From assembly GCF_009915685.1 (NCBI RefSeq), contig NZ_JAABLP010000001.1: 64,000 bases of DNA. One strand, written 5' to 3'. The notes below the pieces were generated by a model that had not been told where the DNA came from, made no database searches, and was given only the letters and a program-made list of their open reading frames with translations. Position 1 is the first letter of the stretch. Every line of letters begins with the position of its first letter. Both the position numbers and the translations under genes were made by a program. This DNA is from Pannonibacter tanglangensis (GTDB lineage Bacteria > Pseudomonadota > Alphaproteobacteria > Rhizobiales > Stappiaceae). This document shows, in pieces, positions 32,194-39,692 of the stretch.

Positions 32194-33063
32194 TCAGATT
32201 GCCGCTCCGGCTGGGGCGGTGCCTCTCTGGCCCCGCCGCCGCAGCAGCGTGATTTCCGCAAGGACGGACAGGGCGATCTCTTCCGGAGTGATGGCCCCGA
32301 GGTCAAGCCCGGCCGGCGCTTTCAGCCGGGCAATCTGGTTCAAACCGATGCCATCTTCCTGCAGCTTGCGCGTCAGCGCCTCCGCCTTGCGCCGGCTGCC
32401 GACAAAGGCAACGTGCTCGGCCTCGACGGCGAGCGCGGCCTTCAGCGCTGCCAGGTCGCCGCGTCCCTGCGTCGAGACGACCAGATAGCGGCTCCCCGAG
32501 GCCTCGACGGGAAGGGCAAAGCCCTCGATCCGCTCGTCGGCCTGGCGGAACGCCGGCTGGTCCTCCGGTGCGGCGCAGACGGTGAGGTCATAGCCCATGC
32601 GTCCGCCCAGATCGGCCAGGGCCACCGCCACCGGACTTGCGCCCAGCACGACCAGACGCGGCCGCGGCAGGACCGGCTCGACGAAGACATCCATCGACCC
32701 CTGGCTCGGGCACATGTTGCGGGCATAGCGCACGCCCTGATGCTCATCCCCTGCTGCCACGCCCTGTTCGGCGAGCAGATCCTCGGGCTGCACCGAGATG
32801 AGCCGCGTCTTGCCATCGGACAGCGCCTCGCGCGCGGCCTTCAGCACGGCACCGCGGGCGCAACCGCCGCCGATCCAGCCGGCGAGCATCGTGCCGTCGG
32901 GCGCGATCACCGCCTTGGCCCCGGCCTTGGCCGCCGTGACGGAGACGGTGCGCACCACGGTGGCAAGCGCGAAAGGCGTGCCCGCGCGGCGCAGCCGGTC
33001 CATGACGGAGTTGACGTCGCCGGCGTCCCAGTGGGGTGGTTGCTGCGTGGTCGATGGGGTCAT
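32194..33063 (-). CDS. coxF: CoxF, XdhC/CoxI-family maturation protein
   Basis: 289 residues, two XdhC parts. The N-terminal domain contains GWIGGGCARGAVLKAAREAL (about residues 60-80) and the middle holds the signature of the Rossmann-type C-terminal domain (RLVVLGASPVAVALADLG, VVSTQGRGDLAAL, HVAFVGSRRKAEAL, DLGAITPEEIALSVLAEI). XdhC-like proteins bind and sulfurate or insert the molybdenum cofactor of hydroxylases. Called CoxF rather than CoxI because of its place between coxE and coxG, as in Oligotropha. ATG 33063 has GAGGA upstream and overlaps no coding of coxE beyond a few bases. Confidence 0.87.
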   Translation of the reverse strand: MTPSTTQQPPHWDAGDVNSVMDRLRRAGTPFALATVVRTVSVTAAKAGAKAVIAPDGTMLAGWIGGGCARGAVLKAAREALSDGKTRLISVQPEDLLAEQGVAAGDEHQGVRYARNMCPSQGSMDVFVEPVLPRPRLVVLGASPVAVALADLGGRMGYDLTVCAAPEDQPAFRQADERIEGFALPVEASGSRYLVVSTQGRGDLAALKAALAVEAEHVAFVGSRRKAEALTRKLQEDGIGLNQIARLKAPAGLDLGAITPEEIALSVLAEITLLRRRGQRGTAPAGAAI

Positions 33064-33074
33064 GGGTCTGATCC

Positions 33075-34295
33075 TCACACCTTGGCGAGATAGGGCTCGA
33101 GTGCCGCCAGGCTCTTCAGATTGTGGGCGGGCGCGAACAGGTCGACATGGGGCAGCGCCGCTGCCATGCCGGCAGCAACCGGGGCATAGCCGTCGCTGCC
33201 GATGAGCGGATTGAGCCAGACGATGCGGCGGCAGCGGCGGGCGAGCCGGGCCATTTCCGCGCCGATCTCCTCGGCCGGGCCGGTGTCATAGCCATCGGAG
33301 AGGATGATGACGCAGCTGCGCGAGGTCAGCACCCGGGCCGCGTGCCAGCGGTTGAAGTCTGCCAGCGCCGCGCCGATGCGCGTGCCGCCGCCGACACCCT
33401 GGGCCATCAGCCCCAGCCGGTCCAGCGCCCGCGCCGCATCCCGCTCCTTCAGCGCCGAGGACACATGCACCAGCCGCGTGTGGACCAGGAAGGCATCGGC
33501 CTGCCGGAAGGCATCCAGCAGACCATGCACGAAGCGCACGAAGACGCCGGTGTAATTGTTCATCGAGCCCGAGGCATCCAGCAGCACGACGAGGCGCAGC
33601 TGGCGCAGCTTCGGTCCCTTGCGCACCAGATCCAGCGGCAGGCCGCCGCGAGCCACCGACTTGCGCAAGGTGCGGCGCAGGTCGAGGCGCGGTCCTGCGC
33701 TCAGGATGCGGTCGCGGCGGGTGAGACGGCGGCGCATCACCAGCGCCAGCCGCTCGGCCAGCCGATGCGCCTCGGCCTCCAGCTCCGGATCACGGATCTT
33801 GCGGAAGTCGGTCTCGGCAAGGTTCTCCGCCCGGCTTGCGCCCTCGCGGGTGCCGGCCGGATCTTCCTCGCCGGCCTCGGGGGCTTCTGCCTCGCGGCTG
33901 ACGTCCAGCGCGGGCGACGAGCGGCGCGCGGCCTGGTCGTCCTGCATCTGCTTCAGCGTGCGGGCACCGCCGCTCTCGCCTGCAGAGCCGGCGAGCGCCA
34001 CCGCCTTCTTCATGCCCTTGCGCAGAAAGTGCGCATCAAACAGCGCATCGAAGGCGACCCAGTCCGAGCGCCGGCCGCAGAACAGGGCCTTCAGGGCCGG
34101 GCGTAACGTCGCCGCGCGCTGGCCCGCGGCACCCGTCACCAGCCGGCCGGCATCCGCCGCCTCGCTCGGGCCGATGCGGAAGCCCTTGTCGCGCAGCAGC
34201 GCAACGAAGGCCGCCAGCGTCAGGCGCAGGGCGGGACCCGGTTCAAACGCGGCGGTCTGGGAGGCAGCGGTTTGGGAGGCAGCGGTCTGGCTCAT
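33075..34295 (-). CDS. coxE: CoxE, von Willebrand A-domain protein
   Basis: 406 residues, member of the CoxE/VWA family that works with the AAA+ protein CoxD in building the Cu-S-Mo site of CO dehydrogenase. The MIDAS motif is DASGSM in LRLVVLLDASGSMNNYTGVF, with the later VGGGTRIGAAL and ILSDGYDTG. The N-terminus shows three copies of SQTAA from a 15-bp DNA repeat (34252-34295). The start at 34295 has GAGGCGG upstream and lies 8 bases after the coxD stop. Basic middle region (RRRLTRRDRIL) is typical of the family. Confidence 0.92.
   Translation of the reverse strand: MSQTAASQTAASQTAAFEPGPALRLTLAAFVALLRDKGFRIGPSEAADAGRLVTGAAGQRAATLRPALKALFCGRRSDWVAFDALFDAHFLRKGMKKAVALAGSAGESGGARTLKQMQDDQAARRSSPALDVSREAEAPEAGEEDPAGTREGASRAENLAETDFRKIRDPELEAEAHRLAERLALVMRRRLTRRDRILSAGPRLDLRRTLRKSVARGGLPLDLVRKGPKLRQLRLVVLLDASGSMNNYTGVFVRFVHGLLDAFRQADAFLVHTRLVHVSSALKERDAARALDRLGLMAQGVGGGTRIGAALADFNRWHAARVLTSRSCVIILSDGYDTGPAEEIGAEMARLARRCRRIVWLNPLIGSDGYAPVAAGMAAALPHVDLFAPAHNLKSLAALEPYLAKV
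34252..34295 (-). repeat. 15-bp tandem repeats at the coxE start
   Basis: Three units encode SQTAA-SQTAA-SQTAA directly after the initiator methionine. Same unit length as the arrays at 30452 and 40490. Confidence 0.75.
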
Positions 34296-34302
34296 GTCCG
34301 CC

Positions 34303-35181
34303 TCACGCAACCTTGCCGATGAGGCGGTCCGTCACCTCGCGGGTGATGCGGGACCGGTCCTCGCGGGTTTTCAGGACGCAGGCGAGCGTGTCGAAGACCA
34401 GCTCCCGGTCCCGGGCGAGATGGGTGCCGCCCAGCCCCGTCAGCGCGGCCGCCCAGTCGATGGTCTCGGCGACGCCCGGCACCTTGGCGAGATCCTCCTT
34501 GCGCAGCCGGCTCATCAGCTCGGCGATCTGCAGGGCAAAGGCCGTGTCGATGCCGGGAACCCGGGCGCGCAGGATCTCGGCCTCACGCCCGACATCCGGG
34601 TAGTCGACGTAATGATAAAGACAGCGGCGGCGCAGGGCATCGGAGAGTTCGCGCGTGCCGTTCGAGGTGAGCACGACGCGGGGAATGCTGGTGGCCGGTA
34701 TGGTGCCAAGCTCCGGGATCGAGACCTGATAGTCCGACAGGACTTCCAGCAGGAAGGCCTCGAACTCCTCGTCGGCCCGGTCGACCTCGTCGATCAGGAG
34801 CACCACCGGGCGCGGACTGCGGATGGCAGCCAGCAGCGGCCGCTGCAGCAGGTATTTTTCCGAGAAGATGGCAGTCTCGAGGGCGTCGGGATCGCCCTGC
34901 CCCTCATGCGCCTTGATGGCGAGGAGCTGGCGCTGGTAGTTCCATTCGTAAAGCGCATCGGAGCGGTCGAGGCCTTCAAAGCACTGCAGCCGGATCAGGT
35001 CGGTGCCCTCGCTGGCCGCCAGGGCCTTGGCGACCTCCGTCTTGCCGACCCCGGCCTCGCCTTCCAGGAGCAGAGGCCGCGCCAGCACCTCCATCAGCAG
35101 CACGGCCGTCAGCAGTCCCTCGTCGGCGATGTAGCCGGCGCTGGCAAAGGCCTTGGCGATGCTGTCCTTGGTTCGGGTCAT
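34303..35181 (-). CDS. coxD: CoxD, MoxR-type AAA+ ATPase
   Basis: 292 residues. Walker A GEAGVGKT at residues 41-48, Walker B VVLLIDEVDRADEEFE at about 125-140, sensor VVLTSNGTRELSDALRRRCLYHYVDYP. CoxD is needed for the stepwise addition of sulfur and copper to the molybdenum of CO dehydrogenase (established for Oligotropha carboxidovorans). It is separated from coxL by 336 bases holding a palindromic repeat, unlike the tight spacing elsewhere in the cluster, so it may have its own promoter or be less expressed. Confidence 0.94.
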   Translation of the reverse strand: MTRTKDSIAKAFASAGYIADEGLLTAVLLMEVLARPLLLEGEAGVGKTEVAKALAASEGTDLIRLQCFEGLDRSDALYEWNYQRQLLAIKAHEGQGDPDALETAIFSEKYLLQRPLLAAIRSPRPVVLLIDEVDRADEEFEAFLLEVLSDYQVSIPELGTIPATSIPRVVLTSNGTRELSDALRRRCLYHYVDYPDVGREAEILRARVPGIDTAFALQIAELMSRLRKEDLAKVPGVAETIDWAAALTGLGGTHLARDRELVFDTLACVLKTREDRSRITREVTDRLIGKVA

Positions 35182-35517
35182 GGATCAGTCCGGTCCTGGT
35201 GTGGGGGGAAGCGAGTGGCGACGCTCAACGTTTCCCATGCGCATCTGGCAAGGCCGCAGTCCCTCTCCCCCCTTGAGGGGGAGATGCCCCCGTCAGGGGG
35301 CAGAGGGGGGTAGCGGCCTCACGTACTTTCGAGAGCCGACACAGGGCTGCAGCGTCGCCACCCCCCTCTGTCTGCTAACGCAGACATCTCCCCCTCAAGG
35401 GGGGAGAGGGGCGCTGCGGCCTGCCGTGCTTGCAACGCGCAAAACTGCCTGCTCCAGACACCGTCGACCCCGCGGCCCCGGACGGAGCGCAAGCGCTCCG
35501 CCCGGCCACAGGCAGTG
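35182..35517. other. coxL-coxD gap, mostly occupied by a palindromic repeat
   Basis: No gene. 35251-35422 is a repeat element described separately. The remaining parts, 35182-35250 and 35423-35517, show nothing recognisable. Confidence 0.6.
35251..35422. repeat. Rhizobiales-type intergenic palindrome inside the cox operon
   Basis: Two related arms in opposite orientation: AGGCCGCAGTCCCTCTCCCC and CCTTGAGGGGGAGATG with a CCCCCGTCAGGGGGCAGAGG end (35251-35312), and the mirror form CCCCCTCTGTCTGC, AACGCAGACATCTCCCCCTC, AAGGGGGGAGAGGGG, CTGCGGCCT (35360-35422). Each arm carries its own small hairpin, and the two together form a large imperfect stem. Highly similar words occur in very many rhizobial intergenic regions (from memory). 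Confidence 0.85.
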
Positions 35518-37938
35518 TCAGGCCGTCGCGCCGAGCTCCTTTGCCACCTTCCAGAGGCGCCAGCTGTCATGCGGCATCTGGATGTGGGTGGAGCCAAGGA
35601 AGGCGAAGGCGTCGTTGACCGCGTTGGAGAAGGCCGGCACGCCGCCGACATTCGGGCTTTCGCCCACGCCCTTGGCCCCGATCGGGTGATGCGGGCTGGG
35701 GGTGACGGTAAAGTCCGTTTCCCAGTGCGGCGTCTCGACGGCGGTCGGCAGGAAGAAGTCCATGAAGGACGCCCCCATGACGTTGCCGGCCTCGTCGTAG
35801 CGAATCTCCTGCCCCATCGCGATCGCGAAGGCTTCCGTCAGGCCGCCATGGACCTGGCCTTCGATGATCATCGGGTTGATGCGGGTGCCGCAGTCATCGA
35901 GCGCGTAGAAGCGCCGGGTCCTGGCAACGCCCGTGTCGACGTCGATGTCCATCACGCAGAAATAGGCTCCGAACGGATAGGTCATGTTGGGCGGATCATA
36001 GTAGCTGACCGCTTCCAGCCCCGGCTCCATGCCCGGAGGGGGAGCGTGATAGGCGGCCCAGGCGATCTCGGTCATGGACTTGCGCGCCTGCGGGTTGCCC
36101 TTCACCTGGAACCCGTCCACATCCCACTCCAGATCATATTCGGAGACCTCGAGCATGTGGGCCGCGATCATCTGCGCCTTGGCGCGGATCTTGCGCGCCG
36201 CCAGCGCGATGGCCGCACCGGCGACCGGCGTGGAGCGCGAGCCATAGGTGCCAAGGCCATAGGGGGCCGTGTCGGTGTTGCCTTCTTCCACCATGATGTT
36301 CTCGGCCGGGATGCCGATCTCGGTGGCGATGATCTGGGCCCAGGTGGTCTCGTGTCCCTGGCCCTGGCTCTTGGTGCCCATGCGCGAGATCACCGATCCG
36401 GTCGGATGGACGCGGATCTCGGCGCTGTCGAACATGGCGACACCCAGGATGTCGCAATTCTTGGACGGGCCCGCGCCGACGATCTCGGTGAAGAACGAGA
36501 TGCCGATCCCCATGATCTCGCGGGTCTCGCCGCGCTTGAACGCCTCCTGCTTCTGCTTCTGTTCCTCGCGCAGCGCGCGATAGTTCAGCGTGTCCATCGC
36601 CTTCTGCATGGCGAGATGATAGTCGCCGCTGTCATATTCCCAGCCCAGCGCCGACTGGTAGGGGAACTGGTCGCGGCGGATGAAGTTCTTCATCCTGAGG
36701 TCCGCCGGGTCCATCCCGAGCTTCTGCGCCAGGATGTCCATCGCCCGCTCGATGCAATAGGCGGCTTCCGTCACGCGGAAGGAACACCGGTAGGCAACGC
36801 CGCCGGGCGCCTTGTTGGTGTAGACGCCGTCGACCGAGAGATGGGCGACGGGGAAGTCATACGAGCCGGTGACGATGTTGAAGAAGCCGGCCGGCCACTT
36901 GGACGGGTCGGCGCAGGCATCGAAGCCGCCGTGGTCGGCCAGCACATGCACGCGCAGGCCCGTCACCGTGCCATCCTTGCGGGCGGCGATCTCGGTGGTC
37001 ATGTGGTAGTCGCGGGCAAAGGACGTGGTGGAGAGGTTCTCCATCCGGTCCTCGACCCATTTCACCGGACGGCCGGTGACGATGGAGGCGACGATGGCGC
37101 AGATGTAGCCGGGATAGGCCCCGACCTTGTTGCCGAAGCCGCCGCCGATGTCCGGCGCGATGACGTGGATCTTGTGCTCCGGGATCGTCGAGAGCAGCGA
37201 GGCCACGGTGCGGATGACATGCGGCGCCTGGAAGGTGCCGTAAAGCGTCAGCTCGCCCTTCACCTTGTCCATCGCCGCGACGCACTGGCAGGTCTCCAGC
37301 GGCGAGGGATGGGTGCGGTGATAGGAGATCAGCTCCTTGATCGTGACATCGGCTTCGCGGAAGGCCTTGTCGGTCAGGTCCTTGTCGCCGACATCCCAGG
37401 TGAAGATGTGGTTGTGGTGCTTGCGCGGGCCGTGCGCACCCGTGGTCTTGCCCGCGAGATCCTCGCGCAGCACCGGGGCATCCGGATCCATCGACCTGAA
37501 CGGGTCGACCAGAACCGGCAGCTCCTCATATTCCACATCGATCAGCTGGATGGCGTCGTCGGCGATGTAGCGGTCCTCGGCCACCACGAAGGCGACTTCC
37601 TGGTTCTGGTACAGCACCTTGCCGTCGGCCAGCACCATCTGCACGTCGCCCGCAAGCGTCGGCATCCAGGCGAGATTGACGCCCTTGAGGTCTTCCGCCG
37701 TCAGCACCGCGATCACGCCCGGCAGGGCGAGGGCGCGCGAGGCGTCGATCTTCTTCACCCGGGCATGGGCGTAGGGCGAGCGGACGAAGTCGCCGAACAG
37801 CATGCCGGGCATCTTGATGTCGTCGACATACTGGCCCTTGCCCTGCGTGAAGCGGATGTCCTCGACGCGCTTGCGCTTGCAGCCCATGCCTTCCAGCCGG
37901 GCCTCGCGCTGTTCCTTGGTCAGCGTCATGTCGTTCAT
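35518..37938 (-). CDS. coxL: CO dehydrogenase large subunit, form I (CoxL)
   Basis: 806-residue molybdenum hydroxylase subunit that carries the Cu-S-Mo site and oxidises CO with water to CO2, two protons and two electrons. The form I active-site loop VAYRCSFR is present, with the copper-binding cysteine at residue 385 (388 in Oligotropha); form II proteins have AYRGAGR here. The catalytic glutamate is in GAKGVGESPNVGG near the C-terminus. Other family parts: GIGISFFTEIVG, RMGTKSQGQGHETTW and GSRSTPVAGAAIAL. The start is ATG 37938, four bases inside the coxS end, with AGGAGG eight bases upstream. Length matches the family. Confidence 0.97.
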   Translation of the reverse strand: MNDMTLTKEQREARLEGMGCKRKRVEDIRFTQGKGQYVDDIKMPGMLFGDFVRSPYAHARVKKIDASRALALPGVIAVLTAEDLKGVNLAWMPTLAGDVQMVLADGKVLYQNQEVAFVVAEDRYIADDAIQLIDVEYEELPVLVDPFRSMDPDAPVLREDLAGKTTGAHGPRKHHNHIFTWDVGDKDLTDKAFREADVTIKELISYHRTHPSPLETCQCVAAMDKVKGELTLYGTFQAPHVIRTVASLLSTIPEHKIHVIAPDIGGGFGNKVGAYPGYICAIVASIVTGRPVKWVEDRMENLSTTSFARDYHMTTEIAARKDGTVTGLRVHVLADHGGFDACADPSKWPAGFFNIVTGSYDFPVAHLSVDGVYTNKAPGGVAYRCSFRVTEAAYCIERAMDILAQKLGMDPADLRMKNFIRRDQFPYQSALGWEYDSGDYHLAMQKAMDTLNYRALREEQKQKQEAFKRGETREIMGIGISFFTEIVGAGPSKNCDILGVAMFDSAEIRVHPTGSVISRMGTKSQGQGHETTWAQIIATEIGIPAENIMVEEGNTDTAPYGLGTYGSRSTPVAGAAIALAARKIRAKAQMIAAHMLEVSEYDLEWDVDGFQVKGNPQARKSMTEIAWAAYHAPPPGMEPGLEAVSYYDPPNMTYPFGAYFCVMDIDVDTGVARTRRFYALDDCGTRINPMIIEGQVHGGLTEAFAIAMGQEIRYDEAGNVMGASFMDFFLPTAVETPHWETDFTVTPSPHHPIGAKGVGESPNVGGVPAFSNAVNDAFAFLGSTHIQMPHDSWRLWKVAKELGATA

Positions 37939-38444
37939 TCTGCTGCCTCCTGGAAGTCACGCCCGGCCAGCTTGGCAGCGGCGTACTGGATCGCCTTGAC
38001 GATGTTCTGGTAGCCGGTGCAGCGGCAGAGGTTGCCGGCAATTCCGGCCCGGATCTCCGCTTCGGTCGGGTCCGGGTTTTCCTTCAGGAGCACATGCGCG
38101 CGCAGGATCATGCCGGGCGTGCAATAGCCGCACTGCAGGCCATGCATCTGGCGGAAGCCTTCCTGCAAGGCCGACAGGGTGCCATCGGCGGCGGCCATGC
38201 CTTCGATGGTGGTGATCTCCGCCCCGTTCGCCTGCACGGCAAACATGGTGCAGGATTTCACCGACATGCCGTTCAGCTCGATGGTGCAGGCGCCGCAGTG
38301 GGAGGTCTCGCAGCCGATATGCGGTCCTGTCAGGGACAGGTCCTCGCGCAGGAAGTGGATCAGCAGCGTGCGCGGCTCGACGAAGCGCTGCACCTTCTTG
38401 CCATTGACCGTGAGGGTCAGCGGAAGCTGTTCGATTTCGCTCAT
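37935..38444 (-). CDS. coxS: CO dehydrogenase small [2Fe-2S] subunit (CoxS)
   Basis: 169 residues with two [2Fe-2S] clusters that pass electrons from molybdenum to FAD. The N-terminal plant-type cluster uses Cys45, 50, 53 and 65 (CETSHCGACTIELNG, then SVKSC). The C-terminal cluster uses Cys105, 108, 140 and 142 (CGYCTPGMIL and GNLCRCTGYQNIVKA). Starts 11 bases after the coxM stop and overlaps coxL by four bases, so M, S and L are made from one message in balanced amounts. Confidence 0.97.
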   Translation of the reverse strand: MSEIEQLPLTLTVNGKKVQRFVEPRTLLIHFLREDLSLTGPHIGCETSHCGACTIELNGMSVKSCTMFAVQANGAEITTIEGMAAADGTLSALQEGFRQMHGLQCGYCTPGMILRAHVLLKENPDPTEAEIRAGIAGNLCRCTGYQNIVKAIQYAAAKLAGRDFQEAAE

Positions 38445-38455
38445 CTTTGTCTCCC

Positions 38456-39322
38456 TCAGGCCGCCGCGCGGTCATAGGCGCGGGCCAGAGCCCGGCGCAG
38501 CATCACGCCGGCCATGCGCGTGCGGTATTCCGCCGGCCCACGGCCGTCGGAGGCGGGATTGGTGATTGCTTCGGCTGCAGCCACGGCACGGGTGACCACA
38601 TCGGCTTCCATGGACGATCCGGTCAGGATGCGGCCCGCCTCCTCGGCAAACAGCGGCGTGTCGGCGACATTGGTGAGGCCGATGGAGCAGGAGGTGATCT
38701 GATGTCCGCTGCGGGTCAGCATCACCGCAGCCGCCGCCGTGGCGTAGTCGCCGACCTTGCGCTTCAGCTTCTCGTAGGCATAGCCGTGGCCGGTGGCCGG
38801 CACCGGAATGCGGATCGCAGCCACGATCTCGTCAGGGCTCAGCGCCGTAAAATAGGCCGCCTCATAGAACTCGCGCGCCGCCACATGGCGTTCGCCCGAG
38901 GGGCCGACGAGCACGTAGCTCGCATCAAGGCACTGCATCAGCGCCGGCATGTCGTTGCCCGGATCGCCGTTGGCGACATTGCCGCCGATGGTGCCGACAT
39001 ACCGGATCTGCGGATCGGCGATGAGCAGCGCCGTCTCGCGCAGGATCGGCAGCTTGCTCGCCAGAAGCGCGGAGGCGATGACCTCGTGCTGCGTCGTGGT
39101 CGCGCCGATGACGATGGTTCCCCCGTCCTCGCAGATGCCCTTGAGATCGGCAATGCCGGCAAGATCGACGAGATGTTCGGGCGCGGCCATGCGCAGCTTC
39201 ATCATCGGGATGAGGCTGTGGCCTCCGGCCAGCGGCCGCGCCTCGTCGCCGTGACTGGCAAGAAGGGCGACGGCTTCCGCAAGCGACGACGGCCTGTGAT
39301 AGGTGAATTGTCCTGGGATCAC
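38456..39322 (-). CDS. coxM: CO dehydrogenase medium FAD subunit (CoxM)
   Basis: 288 residues; binds FAD and hands electrons from CoxS to the quinone pool. Typical signatures: AGGHSLIPMMKLRMAAPEHL (about residues 32-51) and TIGGNVANGDPGNDMPAL (about 109-126), both FAD contacts. The start was set at GTG 39322 (VIPGQFTYHRPSSLAEAV) because GGGAGGAAACC stands directly before it. The frame to 39412 adds only low-complexity sequence. First structural gene; the 370-base gap upstream holds direct repeats that may bind the CoxC regulator. Confidence 0.95.
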   Translation of the reverse strand: MIPGQFTYHRPSSLAEAVALLASHGDEARPLAGGHSLIPMMKLRMAAPEHLVDLAGIADLKGICEDGGTIVIGATTTQHEVIASALLASKLPILRETALLIADPQIRYVGTIGGNVANGDPGNDMPALMQCLDASYVLVGPSGERHVAAREFYEAAYFTALSPDEIVAAIRIPVPATGHGYAYEKLKRKVGDYATAAAAVMLTRSGHQITSCSIGLTNVADTPLFAEEAGRILTGSSMEADVVTRAVAAAEAITNPASDGRGPAEYRTRMAGVMLRRALARAYDRAAA

Positions 39323-39692
39323 GGTTTCCTCCCTCACCGGTGCGGCGCAGACCATGCCCGCTGCACCGCATGCTCCGGATCGGAAGGCTGCGGATGTGTG
39401 CGGTGCACGCACAACGGGAGCTGCACCACTGGCGCTGCCTCTGCACGAAATGCGGTTCGCCTTGCACGAAATGCGTCAGGACTGCTGTCGCAATCGGCGC
39501 AGATCTCGGCGGGTTGTGGCCGGTGCCCCGGCCTCCTCCACCGGAGTTCCGGCGCCGGACCGCGCGTCGGCATGTCGGCATGTCGGCGCATCGGCGCGGC
39601 AGCGCCGGCGCGACGGAGCGCAACCGGTGACGGAGCGGGGGACCGGCAGGCGGCCGGGAGACAGATCCTGGGACTGGAGGGCCGGTGACCGG
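39323..39692 (-). promoter_or_regulatory. coxM promoter region
   Basis: No gene between coxC and coxM, both read leftwards. The part nearest coxM (39362-39475) holds a set of TGCAC direct repeats, given separately. The farther part (39540-39620) has short GTCGGCAT repeats (GTCGGCATGTCGGCATGTCG). Boxes for sigma-70 are not clear, which fits an activator-dependent promoter. Confidence 0.5.
39442..39475 (-). promoter_or_regulatory. Two 13-bp direct repeats 21 bp apart, candidate LytTR (CoxC) operator
   Basis: TGCACGAAATGCG occurs exactly at 39442-39454 and at 39463-39475 (minus-strand form CGCATTTCGTGCA). The period of 21 bp is two helical turns, as seen for LytTR binding sites. Further TGCAC words on the same strand lie at 39362, 39404 and 39422. 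All are 40-155 bases upstream of the coxM start. Confidence 0.6.

Noticed and set aside
35251..35422. Considered as insertion-sequence ends or a CRISPR-like array
   Set aside because: No transposase, no regular spacer structure; the two arms are a single inverted pair of an intergenic palindrome family.
35515..38013. 832-codon plus-strand frame opposite coxL and coxS
   Set aside because: Shadow of coxL/coxS; no homology and shadow-type composition.
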